Source: Trichosphaerium sp. ATCC 40318
Taxonomy: Eukaryota; Discosea; Flabellinia; Trichosidae
Assembly (NCBI GenBank): GCA_038496445.1
Contig: JALMLS010000070.1
Coordinates: forward strand, 1-64,000
Length of the DNA: 64,000 bases
Direction of reading: 5' to 3'
Position 1 is the stretch's first letter; the number at the start of each line of letters is the position of its first letter. This document shows positions 46,802 through 57,957 of this stretch, piece after piece. The notes under the pieces were generated by a model. The model was given only the letters and a program-made list of their open reading frames with translations. It ran no database searches and was not told where the DNA came from. The translations under genes and the position numbers were made by a program.

Positions 46802-47395
46802 TGTTTTGTGGATTTTTGGATTTGTGAAAAAGAAGTTGAAAAATACTACAAACTTCCAAAATGACGCCATTTCTCGTATCATACACGAAAACAGAGTAGT
46901 ATTAATTACAATTGGTTCGGGGAGCCACGTGATTATGTGTGCAAACTTTTTTTTTCTACAAAACTACACGTTACGTGAAAATATGAAATTTGGTCTCACT
47001 TGTCTTCACCAAACTTCGCGGAGGCCCATATAATGTCAGCGGTACTTATTTTTTCACTTTTACGTTACCGTACAAGACCCTCCATAACTATTTTTAACTA
47101 TTTATGCCGGAGGCGCGAAGATGCCTATTTCTTGATGGCTCATTTGAACAGATCTACTCAACTAAGTCTCCACTTCGCACTTTTGAGGTTAAATTAGCTA
47201 TTTAATACAATCACAAGCTTCACTCGTAACAATGAAACAAATGTGCATAGTGAAGTACATCGTCTGAAACCCAGCGTTGGCGGCACCGTAAAAGGATACT
47301 ACAGTATTTCTACTGTCCAAGTTTTGCCAATGTAGGGTTGAAGAAGGTATACTGCCGTATTTTGTGCTAGAGTGCATAACACTTCTACGCTTATT

Positions 47396-48154
47396 GTTTC
47401 ATTCAAGTTTTGAGACAGACTGACTTTTAGCAAAAAAAATCCAGCTTCTGCCCGATCTGTCAGATCTGACGGATTTGACACTTCTGACAGATCTTGCAAA
47501 TTGTCATTTTTTTAAATGTGATCTACCCTCACGCCTGTCCAGTGAATCCAACCGTTTCAAACCCACGTGATTTAACAAACCCAAGCAAACTTTTTTATTT
47601 ACATATTTGACGCCTAGCGGCGTTTACAAAGCCTACAGCAACGCTGGTGGTGTTTTGGGGCGGTTTTGACGTTGTTACACCTTCATTACTGCTTGGATGC
47701 TACCATAGCGCTTCTGTTAGCGTGGGGTAGGCGCTAGCGTAGCGCTAGTAAGTTATACACGTACGTTGATTTTTTGAAGCAAAACATACAGCAAACAGTG
47801 TTTGAGGCATTCATACCGTGTTTGGCGGTAATGCGATAGCTTTGTAGGACATCATACCTTTTTAATTCGTTTTTAACGCATTGAACACCTCTGTGGTTTG
47901 ATCGTACCGTGTACAGTTGGCGTAGGTAAAATACTGCGATCATCTTCCATGGTTTGTTGAAACTTACATTGAAAATTTTGCTATCACTTACCGTAAGGTA
48001 CCTAAGTCATACAATGAAGGACAACATTGTAACACAAATATTTCACATTGTGATAGATCTACACCATTTGACAGAAGTGTCAGATCTTGCTAGATCTGCT
48101 AAAAGTGCTAAAAACTCACTTTCTAGAAAATATTAGTAAAACTTGAATGAAACA
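47396..48154. mobile_element. Inverted-repeat element, possible MITE or foldback
   Basis: The arms 47396-47495 and 48064-48154 are imperfect inverted copies. A 17-nt match (TGTTTCATTCAAGTTTT versus AAAACTTGAATGAAACA) marks the outer ends and a 12-nt match (GACACTTCTG versus CAGAAGTGTC region) the inner ends. The spacer of about 570 nt has no transposase. Similarity between arms seems moderate, so it is not very recent. Confidence 0.5.
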
Positions 48155-48537
48155 TACAATATTTACACTACATAACAAAAGTGTAGTGCCAGTGTATTAT
48201 GCTCAGTACATTTCCCAACGCTCATAGCAGGGCAATTTTGGCACTCAGTACACAATTATAAAATAGTATTATAACCTAGCGATGTACCAAACTTCGTATT
48301 TGAATTTTTTTTTCATAATTTTCTTTTATTCGAATATATTCTTGCTTTTATGGTGATACAAAACGGCACAAATTACATCCTTACTATCCTAAAACCATTT
48401 CTTTACATCCTCACAACGTCTGAGACTTTTTTTTAATACAGCGACTGAACAGATACAAAATTATGTCAAAATATGTTTTACCTCAAATGATGGCTATTTC
48501 TACTAGTGGAAAGTACTAGAAAGTGGTTTTGACAGAT

Positions 48538-48551
48538 CACGTGGCCACGTG
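48538..48551. promoter_or_regulatory. Double CACGTG in a 14-bp palindrome
   Basis: CACGTGGCCACGTG is a perfect palindrome with two E-box cores 8 bp apart. No gene start lies within 700 bp, so its role is unclear. Confidence 0.4.
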
Positions 48552-49246
48552 AGCGTGCTCAAGATTGGCTCGCATTGTACTCCTAAAGAACTTGCTGGCT
48601 CAGTGGAATTTCGCTCACTTAGCTCTTACACTTCCCGTAGTTGTATGAATCAGAAACTACTTGAGACGTCGCAGTGTTCCGTTACAATATCTGTGTTTCA
48701 GCAATTTAGCGATAATTAACTATTCAGTCATGTGCGTATCTGAACCTCGCTAACTACCACTAATTCTGCACAAACGGATGTTTTCTCAACGAAAAAAGCC
48801 CAAAAACACTTACGCCGTTTCGTACACGTGATAATTGAGTAAATAAAAAATTCGAATCGAAAGCAACGCTGTAATGGCCTTCAATAGCCTTTAGATAACA
48901 GTAATATTACGTATGCGGTATTTAGACCAGAAAGGAAAACTGCGTCACTGTTCATTTCGAAAAAAAGCGTTTAAGACTTTTTCAAAAGGCAGTTTTATTT
49001 TTGAGGTAATTAACATTTACATGGTATGACGGAGTTGTTGGGCGTATCAAGAGCATCCTTCAAACAACTCAACATCTGTTTTAAAATACTTGATTATCAA
49101 ATAACTTTACTTGTGTGGTCATTATGCGTAGCGGAGTCAGCAGCTAAAGACTCAAAACAAAAATAATCAAACAAAAAAAAAATCAAAATTAAACCGAAGT
49201 TGACACTACAACATACACCACCAACGCCACCCACTTCAAGTACGTC

Positions 49247-49459
49247 TTATTCTCCTTTACCAAGCCGCTTCACACAAGTGCTTAAGTAAAACTTAGCAGC
49301 GCTCCCTTCCCTCATGACACCTAGAGCTTGTTGTTGAAGAAACACCAACAACATGACCTGTTTCATCTCATACCGCGGGCTCAGAAGTTGTTCGAGTTTG
49401 TTGACTAATGCCAATGCAGAACCTCCTATGTGTCCTAAAACCAACAGAGGAGTTGCCAA
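49247..49459 (-). CDS. Possible terminal exon
   Basis: 70 open codons following a CAG acceptor-like site, without ATG, ending at TAA. It reads LGHIGGSALALVNKLEQLL and EMKQVMLLVFLQQQALGVM, a helical composition. No upstream exon was found; an ATG-led open stretch (MSETVHDASKRIPECHENE) near 49.6 kb is on the other strand. Confidence 0.3.
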   Translation of the reverse strand: MATPLLVLGHIGGSALALVNKLEQLLSPRYEMKQVMLLVFLQQQALGVMREGSAAKFYLSTCVKRLGKGE

Positions 49460-50221
49460 CTGTAAATGACTTCATCCCTTTCTCTCCCCTCAATCGTTGT
49501 CCGGTACGTCTCTTTAAATATTATAACAAGAGTCATTGCCTTCGTTGTATGCTATAAACTGTATTAATGAATCTATTAGCTTGTTCTGACGCCATTTGGT
49601 ATGAGCGAAACTGTTCATGATGCTTCCAAGCGCATACCGGAGTGTCATGAGAACGAGAGGTATCGTATAAACTACACTTATTCAATTTCTAGAGAGTTTT
49701 ATCATCATATAAACCAAACTGCTTAGGCATTTCGTCTAAACTACGTGTACTTCACTACATTACACTAAACTCCGCCTTATAAACTTCATATTGTGTCGCT
49801 CTACAACTACAGTAAGTATTTTGTGTTTTTCCCTTTTTCATCTTTTTTCTTCTTTTTGGGTATACTTGACGTACTATGGTTATACTGACGCTATTTTCTA
49901 TGTAGTTTAGTCGCGTTCTACACTCCAATTACTTCGAAGACTGTCAGTTTAAAAAAAGGGGAGGAGAAAATTTTTTTGATTTAATTTCTCATCTACACTG
50001 TCACGTGCGGTCGTCAACTTTTTTGTCTTTTTCGGTCGATTTCTTCTAGAATAAACTCGATGACTTCCTAAACTGCAATATTAACTATAGCGACATGACA
50101 ACGTCAGTACGTACGTTATTATCTGCGTTGCAGTTTTTGTCTTTCCTTTTTTTCTTTTTTTTTGTTCTCTATTGTTCATCATTTATTTCATTCTAGATAA
50201 ACCTCGACACACACACAATAA

Positions 50222-51175
50222 ATGTCATACCAACAAGGAAGGAATATTAACAGTATTAACAGTATAAATAGCCATACAATAACTCCATCACCAAGCTATT
50301 GTACTGTTTTACTGTCTAGCAACCTGGATGTCCCTAATTACAATGAAGTAACGGTATCTACATCAAGTGGATTATCTGATGGTAGTAACGGTAACGGAGA
50401 ACCTGTGGTAAATATTATAAACAAAAACAACCGAGGCTCTCGGATAAAGAAACTGTTTTTGGGACTTCAAAGCCGTAATCTTCTAATTTTTTTTATGTTA
50501 GGTACCATTCGACCTATTTGAAATAAAATATGATCCATTGCTTACAAAGTTCTTCGGAAAGAACCCAAGACCTGTATTATATGCTCTATGTATGACAATA
50601 GTGTTAAAATTGGGAGTTATTCCGGTTAATGAAGGGCGGTATTATCAAGTCGTGTAAGTTAATATTTTAACAAAAATTACTTTTTTTACGGTTTCTTCGT
50701 TTTTCACGTGGGCTCTTTAACTAACTGCTATAGAAATCATGATGCATTTATGTTGTCTATATCTATTTTCTCAATGGATAAGACGAAAACATCTACAAGC
50801 GCATACTCAACATATAGATCTATTGCTAGGTAAGGCTAACATGAGCTAACATAATAAAAACAATACCCAAATTAATTAAGTTATTCCCTTTTTATGAATT
50901 CCATTCTCCCTTGTCTCTTGTTGTTGCTGACAATAACGTTTAGGTGGGTAAACGTATTAGATACACGAAAGAAAGGAAGGTCATGGAGATTTAGCTTAAA
51001 AGACAGCGAGCGCAAGCGTTGGCGTGAAGTGCATCAGGAAGTTGATATGGCACTTAAACAAAGGCGTTGTGTAACTTGGACGTGGAAATGTAACCAACAG
51101 TGGTGTAATATGGAACTTAATTCGTTTGATTTTGCTGTTAACATCGATGCTATTGCGTGGGCGTGCGGGCTGTAA
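50222..51175 (+). CDS. Unrecognised four-exon protein, copy B of an inverted pair
   Basis: Plus-strand paralogue of 4261-5128 with the same exon order. Exon 1 is Asn/Ser-rich (NINSINSINSHTITPSPSYC) and keeps NYNEVTVST. Exon 2 reads DLFEIKYDPLLTKFFGKNPR and LKLGVIPVNEG. Exon 3 reads NHDAFMLSISIFSMDKTKTS and YSTYRSIAR. Exon 4 reads WVNVLDTRKKGRSWRFSLKD and ends NSFDFAVNIDAIAWACGL. The stop is TAA at 51173-51175. Exon 1 is the most diverged part and exon 4 the best conserved. No TM, signal peptide or known motif. An unknown, probably cytosolic or nuclear protein. Confidence 0.75.
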
Positions 51176-52180
51176 TGTGACGAGCAGTGTTTGCAAATAT
51201 ACAAATAAAAATTTTTTCAAACAAACTTTTTTGTTTATTTTCTGTTTATACTTGATTTCTGGTATTCTAACACTATCCATACCCACCCAAGGTATAAAAG
51301 AGAGTCTTCGGAGACTAATTAACCATTTATGACGCAAAACATACGTACCAAGGAGAATTGTGCACAAGCGAAGTGCAGTTTATGTTGAAATAGGATTTAT
51401 ATATCGTTAGCTGTTGTTGAGTTAGCATCATGAAGCGCTAAGGAATTAGAGATTGAGTGGCTGTACTTTCTTAGGTATCCAAAGGATTACATTGCCAAAG
51501 CCAGTACGTTTTTTAGGAGTACGTAAGTAAAATGATACGTACAATAGTGTACTACCTAAAAAAGAAAAAAACAGAATACAAATTAATCATAGAACCAACT
51601 ATTATTCTACACACAAGCCATAGCATTCGCGTTCTAGAATGTAGGCTTTTGTAAAGATGTGTAAAGCGGTCACGTTCCTAAAGAACTTCTCCACCGGAAT
51701 TAAAACGGAATTTTGTGTTCGGAACCTTTTTCTTGGACTGGATACGAAACAGAAAAAGACAAAATATCACGTGATATTTGCCGTCGTTTCGTTTTAAAAC
51801 TACATTTCTCCATTCTGAGAATAATGGTTTCTTAAATAGCGCCGTAGTGTGGATTTGTGTAACAATTGAACTCCGGAACGGTGTTTGTTCGCGATGATGT
51901 TTAGTTGTTTGAATGTCGCGTAAGGTTCCGCTTCACTCCAGTTATGAGCGTATTAGTAGTCGTGGTTTATAATACACTCCAATTAACAACCACAATGCGT
52001 ACGCGGCCTCTTGTAGGCCGATAATATGTAATCAGTATGTTATTATTGGCCACAAATACAACCAAGGCTAAAGCTGTTGATTGAGGCGATATTAACTATT
52101 TCTGTGTTCAATGAGGAATTGTAGTGCCTAACTGATAGACCTAAGGCTGTGGGTGTAGTACATATTTATTTCAGTACATG
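51176..52180. other. Intergenic, no gene seen
   Basis: Convergent 3' ends flank this interval. It holds the 18-bp palindrome at 51762-51779 but no supported coding region. Confidence 0.5.
51762..51779. promoter_or_regulatory. 18-bp perfect palindrome with CACGTG core
   Basis: AAATATCACGTGATATTT equals its reverse complement. The inner ATCACGTGAT recurs elsewhere in the window (for example near 6080). Confidence 0.45.
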
Positions 52181-55100
52181 TTACTTTGAGCGTTTCAAAT
52201 AGGTCTTTCCATACTGAGCGCTCTCAATAGAATCTGTCATCAGTAGGCGGTAAACTGATACTTGCTTCTCTTGACCCATCCTGTACGCTCTTCCAATAGC
52301 TGAAAAGAACTCAGTAAAACAACGATTACGACTATAGTAGTACCTTGCTTTTCAATTGCTTGGGCTTCAAGTCTAGACTTGAACAATGGATCTACAATCA
52401 CGTGAGAATTACTAGATTATTGTTTTCGTACCTAACATGAAGACAACATCAGCTTTCATCAAGTTCGTTCCTGATGCAGCGTTCGAGATGCTGTACAATA
52501 CAATGAGGACTAATGTTTATTTAAAGGACTTGCCTGATAAGAATTACTTTATAGTTGCCATCTGTTCGTCTACCTTGAAACAAGTCAATTGCCTTAGTTC
52601 TTCTGTGAACGTTTCTACAGAAATAGGACATTAGAGTAAGCTACTCTAGGATATCTATACGTACCCTTCTATAAACACAGCATTGACACCATTTTGACGA
52701 AGTGCTTTGTCTATTTGGTTAAGAAGCTCTTTGTGTTGTGAAAACAGAATCACTTTCTTTTCGGAATTTTCTTCATCTTTCAAAAACTGAAGCAAGCATG
52801 CAACTTTACTACCATAGCTATACAATGACATTAGGCAAAGTGTTCAAACAACATGTTTCTCTAAACTTACAGTAGTTGCATTTCAACATAGGTGAGATCA
52901 TTGTACTTGTAGTCATCACCTTCAAGGCACTCCTTCTTTGCTTCAGCAAACGTCGTTTCAATTGGATCCTACATTTTACATAAACGATACTTATCAATAC
53001 ACCTTCTTATGGTGAACAGCTAAGTCTGACATACCACTTCAGTTAATATTGCCTTGCTCTTTTTCGCCTTTAAGTATTGCTCCTTAGCTCTCTAAATGGC
53101 ACATCAAACGTTTACTTTTGCTTTAAGTACTTACATCTACATGACTTTCCGTAATATATGTATAGCCACCATGCTCTCTTTTGTTCTGTACAGGCTGCTC
53201 TTGTGTTATAGCATCTTCATAGTACTCAAGGTTCTGTTTTGCCTCTTCCACGTTTCTCTAAAGGTTGTAAGACTTAATGTAGCTTTTAAAACATAGCTGA
53301 TTGCTCTTCTTAAAATGAAAAGAGCACATACTGCCGCTTCCTCGCGAGCTTCGTTAAGAAGTTCAATGATTGTATTTTGCCCCAAGTTCATTCCACAAAG
53401 AAGTATAGCTTGCTCTATTTACAAGGTTCAGTAAACACCAAATTATCTCGTAGACTTACTGTATCTGTCTAGAAGGTAAGCATAGTCATACAAAGCACGT
53501 TCGATTGGGTGGAAATCTACTTTTGTGATCTTTTCAATGTAGGGTGGAACATCAAACTCTTTGGCCACGCTCTCCTTTGTGTTACGCCATATCATGTTTT
53601 TCTCGAATAGGTTACATACTATTTTACTGCAAGAGAAGTGTAAGTCTTACAAATCAAGGACTATTTACCTTATGTATGCACTGGTAAGATAGAAGCTTTT
53701 AACTTCAGTGTCATGTGTTTTCTCTTTAATCAAAAACTGAAAAGCATGTTTAAAGGTATCTCTAAAACCACATTGTCAGTACAAAGATTGTATATATTTA
53801 TAACGTGCTCAGTGGGAAATGGTGTGCCTGAAGAATACGATTAGTATTTACGAACATAGAAGTTAATTTGTTACGTACCAGTGACATACCACTTATGATT
53901 TGCCTTTAAGTTCACTACTGAATCTAGATAGAAAGGTTCATTGATGTGTTCGTGGCCCTAAAGGCTTATAAGTACGACTAATCCAATGGGTATTTACCTC
54001 ATCTAATACAATGCGCTGCCACGAGAAGTGGTCAAGTACTGGTAGCACCTTTGAGTTTTTCGACAGGGCTCTATTAATTACGACCTTCTATTTCTACGTT
54101 AGTACTTTGTGTAACTTTGGCAGACTCACAGAACGGTTAGATTCAACTGCTTTTTTTCTATCTCTGTATATGAACTTTGTAGCAGTGCGAGCTTCGGGTA
54201 GCACCAATCTGATGTAGTTCATGTTCCTCAAGAACTCATAAGATACCACAACAACATCTATCAAAGGTAAGACTGTTTAATCTAACTTCTCCAAAAGGTA
54301 CACACCTGCATTCGATAGATTCCTGCTATTGTATTTACGCAGTTGAACAATAGTAGTCAATCTGATAATATCTAGCTCACAGTTTGAGTGAGTCTGTAGT
54401 TCATCACACCATTGTTTAGCAAGGTGATTTGGGCACAATACTATGTTGGTTAAAAACAGCATTGGAAGTATTTTGACCGTACTTAGAGTTGCTCTTGAAG
54501 AGAAAAAGGCGCACTTCTTCTTTTGAGTGATTGTTCTAGACAAACGCTCTCGGGTGTAGCAGTCTGTTACAGACATTTCAAATTGGGTTACACTCTCTTT
54601 GAGAATTGAAGGTTGATGTTTGTCTTTTGGATTTCCGAAAATTAACTCCAAAACTAACAGGTGTTACAACATCAACAACTATCTCTTTTTTTTTCTTACT
54701 TTCTATTGTTTTTCCAAGACCCATGTCATCCAAACTATGCATCAGGTACAGTTGAAGTAGATAATATTAGAGTATGTACCTGCAAGTATACCACCATAGA
54801 AAGAGATCTTGCCTCGGTCTTGACTTGGATCAAGTTGTTCAGCAGTTTTTAAGATGCCTTTAATTGAACTGTAATAAACAGTTGGTCTTGAATTACGCCA
54901 TGGAAATGCTGAAATATAATCAAACTCTATTACAAATCAGTTTGTTTAGTGCTGTAATATTGACATACCACAGAATCTAGAGTTTTTTTCAACTGCCATC
55001 ATCCAACTGAAGGCTTTTAATTGATAATTATGAAGGGTGAGGTTTAAGTTTTCAGGTTGCTCCAGTAGCGTAACACCAGCCTATTATTATCTTAACTCTT

Positions 55101-55936
55101 TTTCTATTATATCATTACAACGTACTGTATGCGTTAAGGCATTGTCTAAAGGAGTAAAATACCATTTTTCTATATTTTTCAGGTTTTTAGCCACAAAATT
55201 TGTTATCTGCACTCTTCCTGGTATTTTCTCATTTGCGTTCATCATAGCACAAAGGCTGTTACATTTAGTGAGAAGAAAAATTAATTATTAGACATTGCAT
55301 ACCGGTTGGTGTTAATAAGAACTAAGACATCAAATTGTAATTCATTGTCATTTGGTTGGATTTCTGAGTGATTGATTGATAGCCGATACAGCGATTTATC
55401 TTTTGCCATTTCTACCCAATGGTCATATATTTTATTGCGTTGAGATAGAGGGTATCTGTTATAAATTTTGAATAGGCGTCCATCTTGTGTGGCAAGCTAC
55501 CGAATTGTAAGGAACATTGACAAATCTTCATATCGGATTACCATCATATATACTCCTAGCCAATCAGGTACAAGAGTAAGATCTCTAACTGGAATAGATC
55601 TAATATCCTCTACTTTTGTATTGTCTTCAACGCTCCATATATCCTTGTTGCCTAGCAAGTTTACCCAACAAAGTGCATCATTGCAGCTTACTGCATTCCA
55701 AAACCGCTTAAATAAACAAGTTACTTGTGATTGTAGTGTCTATGAGAACAACGTACGTCAACACAAGCTGCACTATTCAAATCATTGTGTGATACTTGAC
55801 CGAGTATCATCAACGTAATCTCATATGGTAACTCTGGTGTTTGGTCATGTATCGGTTCATGATCTTTTTTTCTTCGCTTTCTTTTAATCACAATCTTTCT
55901 CCTGCATTTTCTCTTTCTGTTACTTTTGCCACTCAT
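52181..55936 (-). CDS. F-box plus SNF2-family ATPase
   Basis: Minus-strand multi-exon gene starting at ATG 55936. A very basic N-terminus (KSNRKRKCRRKIVIKRKRRKK, shown in part) precedes an F-box (PELPYEITLMILGQVSHNDL). The SNF2 motor follows: motif I DDMGLGKT after YGGILA near 54.75 kb, NIVLCPNHLAKQWCDEL, motif II LDEGHEHI (DEGH as in RAD5/HLTF/SHPRH relatives), KWYVTGTPFP, then C-terminal helicase parts VILFSQHKELLNQIDKALRQ and the arginine-finger region AIGRAYRMGQEKQVSVYRLL. The stop is at 52181-52183. No RING finger was seen. The same F-box/SNF2 combination occurs in a plant family (Arabidopsis At3g54460). It probably remodels chromatin or removes DNA-bound proteins within an SCF ligase. 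Exon edges are approximate. Confidence 0.8.
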
Positions 55937-56506
55937 ACTTTTCAATCTACTACAAATTTGGTATATTGGTTTTGACGGTTAGGGTACTATACGTACTAAT
56001 CGTTGTAGTAATTGAAGTTCAAATACTAGGTAATGAGATGCGCGCCAGAAGTCAGTTTAGAAAAAATGAGTAACCGGTTAAGTTGTCGCGTTAAGTAATA
56101 GCATCTTGCGAATAGCCAGGTGTTAGCCCGTCAAACTTTATGTGCTTGCTCTAGCTGGTTTATCTAAGAAAGATTCATTCGCTTTGAATCGCTCTTTTAT
56201 CAATCTAAATTGAGAGCTTTCTTCCATTCAATGAATGCGCGAATAGTAAATTGATAAGTGCTTATTGAAGCTCGTAAAACCAACGTAACAAAGAACCTCC
56301 TGTTTTACGTATGCTTATGAGCCTAGGTATTGTAATAGTGGACACTGTATTACAATACTGGATACACTTGTACTGTTTATGGTATGCATCTGTAAATGCA
56401 ACGCTTTTGTGAAAGGCTATCTTTATTTAAATGTTTCAAAATACAATATGACAAGCCATACCTAAACTACAATTCTAGGGTTATACATACAATCTAATTT
56501 AAATGT
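55937..56506. other. Intergenic, no gene seen
   Basis: Upstream of the F-box/SNF2 gene and downstream of the shorter YwqK-repeat gene. A reverse AATAAA (56422-56427) lies 80 nt past the stop of the latter. Confidence 0.5.
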
Positions 56507-57319
56507 CTAATCCAAAGGATACTCTATGTCAACTATGTTCTTGTCACAATAACTTGGTGTTGTGGTTTTTCTTTTTCTTTTGGATCGTACACCGTTTTTA
56601 TAATAAACCAGCGTCCACAATGATCCATCCTGAAGCCAACCTTTACAATCTCCATCAAGTTTATCATTAATAAACCAACAATGAGATTCTAATTGACCAT
56701 TATCATACCATGTCTTATATTCTCCATGCTTCCTTCCGCTAACATTATTAAATAATGACAAAAGTTGGCCGTTTTTATGCCAACTTTTTGCCTCTCCTTC
56801 AATTTTACCTTCGACGTACTTAAATATTTTCCTTAATTGACCATTTCTATACCATGTCTTTTCTATCCCATGACGTTTGTTATTTACAAACTGAGTATGA
56901 CTACACAACTGACCACTCTCATGCCACCTCATGCATTCTCCTTCTTTTCTACCATTTACGACGAACAACTTTTCACTCAATTTACCACTTGCATACCATC
57001 TTTTAACTTCTCCTTCTGGTATATTATTAACATAACTGAACTTTTCTGCAAGTTGACCATTATCATAGTATCTTAGACACTTTCCATAAAGTCTACCATT
57101 TTTCCATTCTGTTACATGCTTTTTTACAGCTGTACGAAGGAATAATTGTCTCACGTGTTTGTGTTTTGAGGCGTAATGTAAAATCCATTTTCCGTGTTTA
57201 TTAAGCTCAGTATCAAATCTAGTTGTAGTTGCTGCGTGTTTAGATAGCAGAGGCCATTTTATATAAACTTCAACGTCTAAATCTATAATATCAAGCTGTA
57301 ATTCCATAGGAAGTGCCAT
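56507..57319 (-). CDS. F-box-like protein with YwqK/MORN-like repeats, short
   Basis: Intronless, 270 residues, ATG at 57319. The first 15 residues, MALPMELQLDIIDLD, followed by KWPLLSKH, match an F-box-like start. Residues about 70-255 hold seven to eight 23-residue repeats with the core GEYKTWYDNGQLxxHCxFxN. This repeat is the one named YwqK-family or MORN-like in bacteria, protists and large DNA viruses; it forms short beta-hairpins. The C-terminus is basic and unrelated. It shares N-terminus and repeat with the gene at 61129-63525 and lies in opposite orientation to it. Function unknown; the F-box suggests a ubiquitin-ligase adaptor. Confidence 0.8.
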   Translation of the reverse strand: MALPMELQLDIIDLDVEVYIKWPLLSKHAATTTRFDTELNKHGKWILHYASKHKHVRQLFLRTAVKKHVTEWKNGRLYGKCLRYYDNGQLAEKFSYVNNIPEGEVKRWYASGKLSEKLFVVNGRKEGECMRWHESGQLCSHTQFVNNKRHGIEKTWYRNGQLRKIFKYVEGKIEGEAKSWHKNGQLLSLFNNVSGRKHGEYKTWYDNGQLESHCWFINDKLDGDCKGWLQDGSLWTLVYYKNGVRSKRKRKTTTPSYCDKNIVDIEYPLD

Positions 57320-57957
57320 TAGAACGTTCTCGAATGATTTTGAGGTATTCGTCTAATAAAACTCTTAGACACAAAGTTGAGCTTGCTATAAAAACATTCT
57401 ACCTTGCGTTTGCTTGCCATTGGATGTTAGCAAGATTGTTCAGTTACTTCGTAGGAAGATAGTTGACCTTTATTGACTTGAAGCACTACCTTAAAATGAT
57501 TAAGACAGGGACAGCTCATTGTGGAGACTATACGTAACACGCAGTGCCCGTATTTAAGCTTCAATGTTGAGCCTCAAGTACTCTAGCATCAAGAACACAG
57601 TCAGAATATTTTAAGAATAAGGTGGTAGGTAACTACACTATTCAAACAATGTTGTATATTTGATATTATTGACATTGTTCAGTAATCTCTCATAAGACTT
57701 ATACAACGGTAAATTTATTTTGTTGGACATTTAAATTGTGCTGTTAATAAAGTATTATAATTAATTTTAGGCCAAACTGCATTTTTAAGAACAGGATGAT
57801 GAGGTCTGATAAAGAGTTAGTATTTGGTTGTTTTGTCTTTAATTGACTCCAAAATGTACCTAGGGAACAATGGAAAAGCGTTGGCAACAGGTTTTATCAA
57901 CTTGTTTCCTCTACAAAGAATATAAGTTGGGTAATAAGTCGTAAGAAAAAGGCTGGT
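57320..57957. other. Intergenic with an undecided frame
   Basis: A plus-strand frame from about 57864 to 58035 (REQWKSVGNRFYQLVSSTKN and TTTGESVIRKLKRLFFMPNG) is open for 58 codons and overlaps, on the other strand, the last exon assigned to the glycosyltransferase. Only one can be real; I could not decide. Confidence 0.3.

Larger units (their letters stand above)
46802..49246. other. Gene-poor stretch
   Basis: No supported gene. It contains the inverted-repeat element described separately, several CACGTG sites and scattered short frames without homology. Confidence 0.5.

Noticed and set aside
46596-47033. Plus-strand frame with VVGG repeats
   Set aside because: Complement of the Pro/Thr linker of the discoidin gene; the minus strand has the signal peptide and domain.
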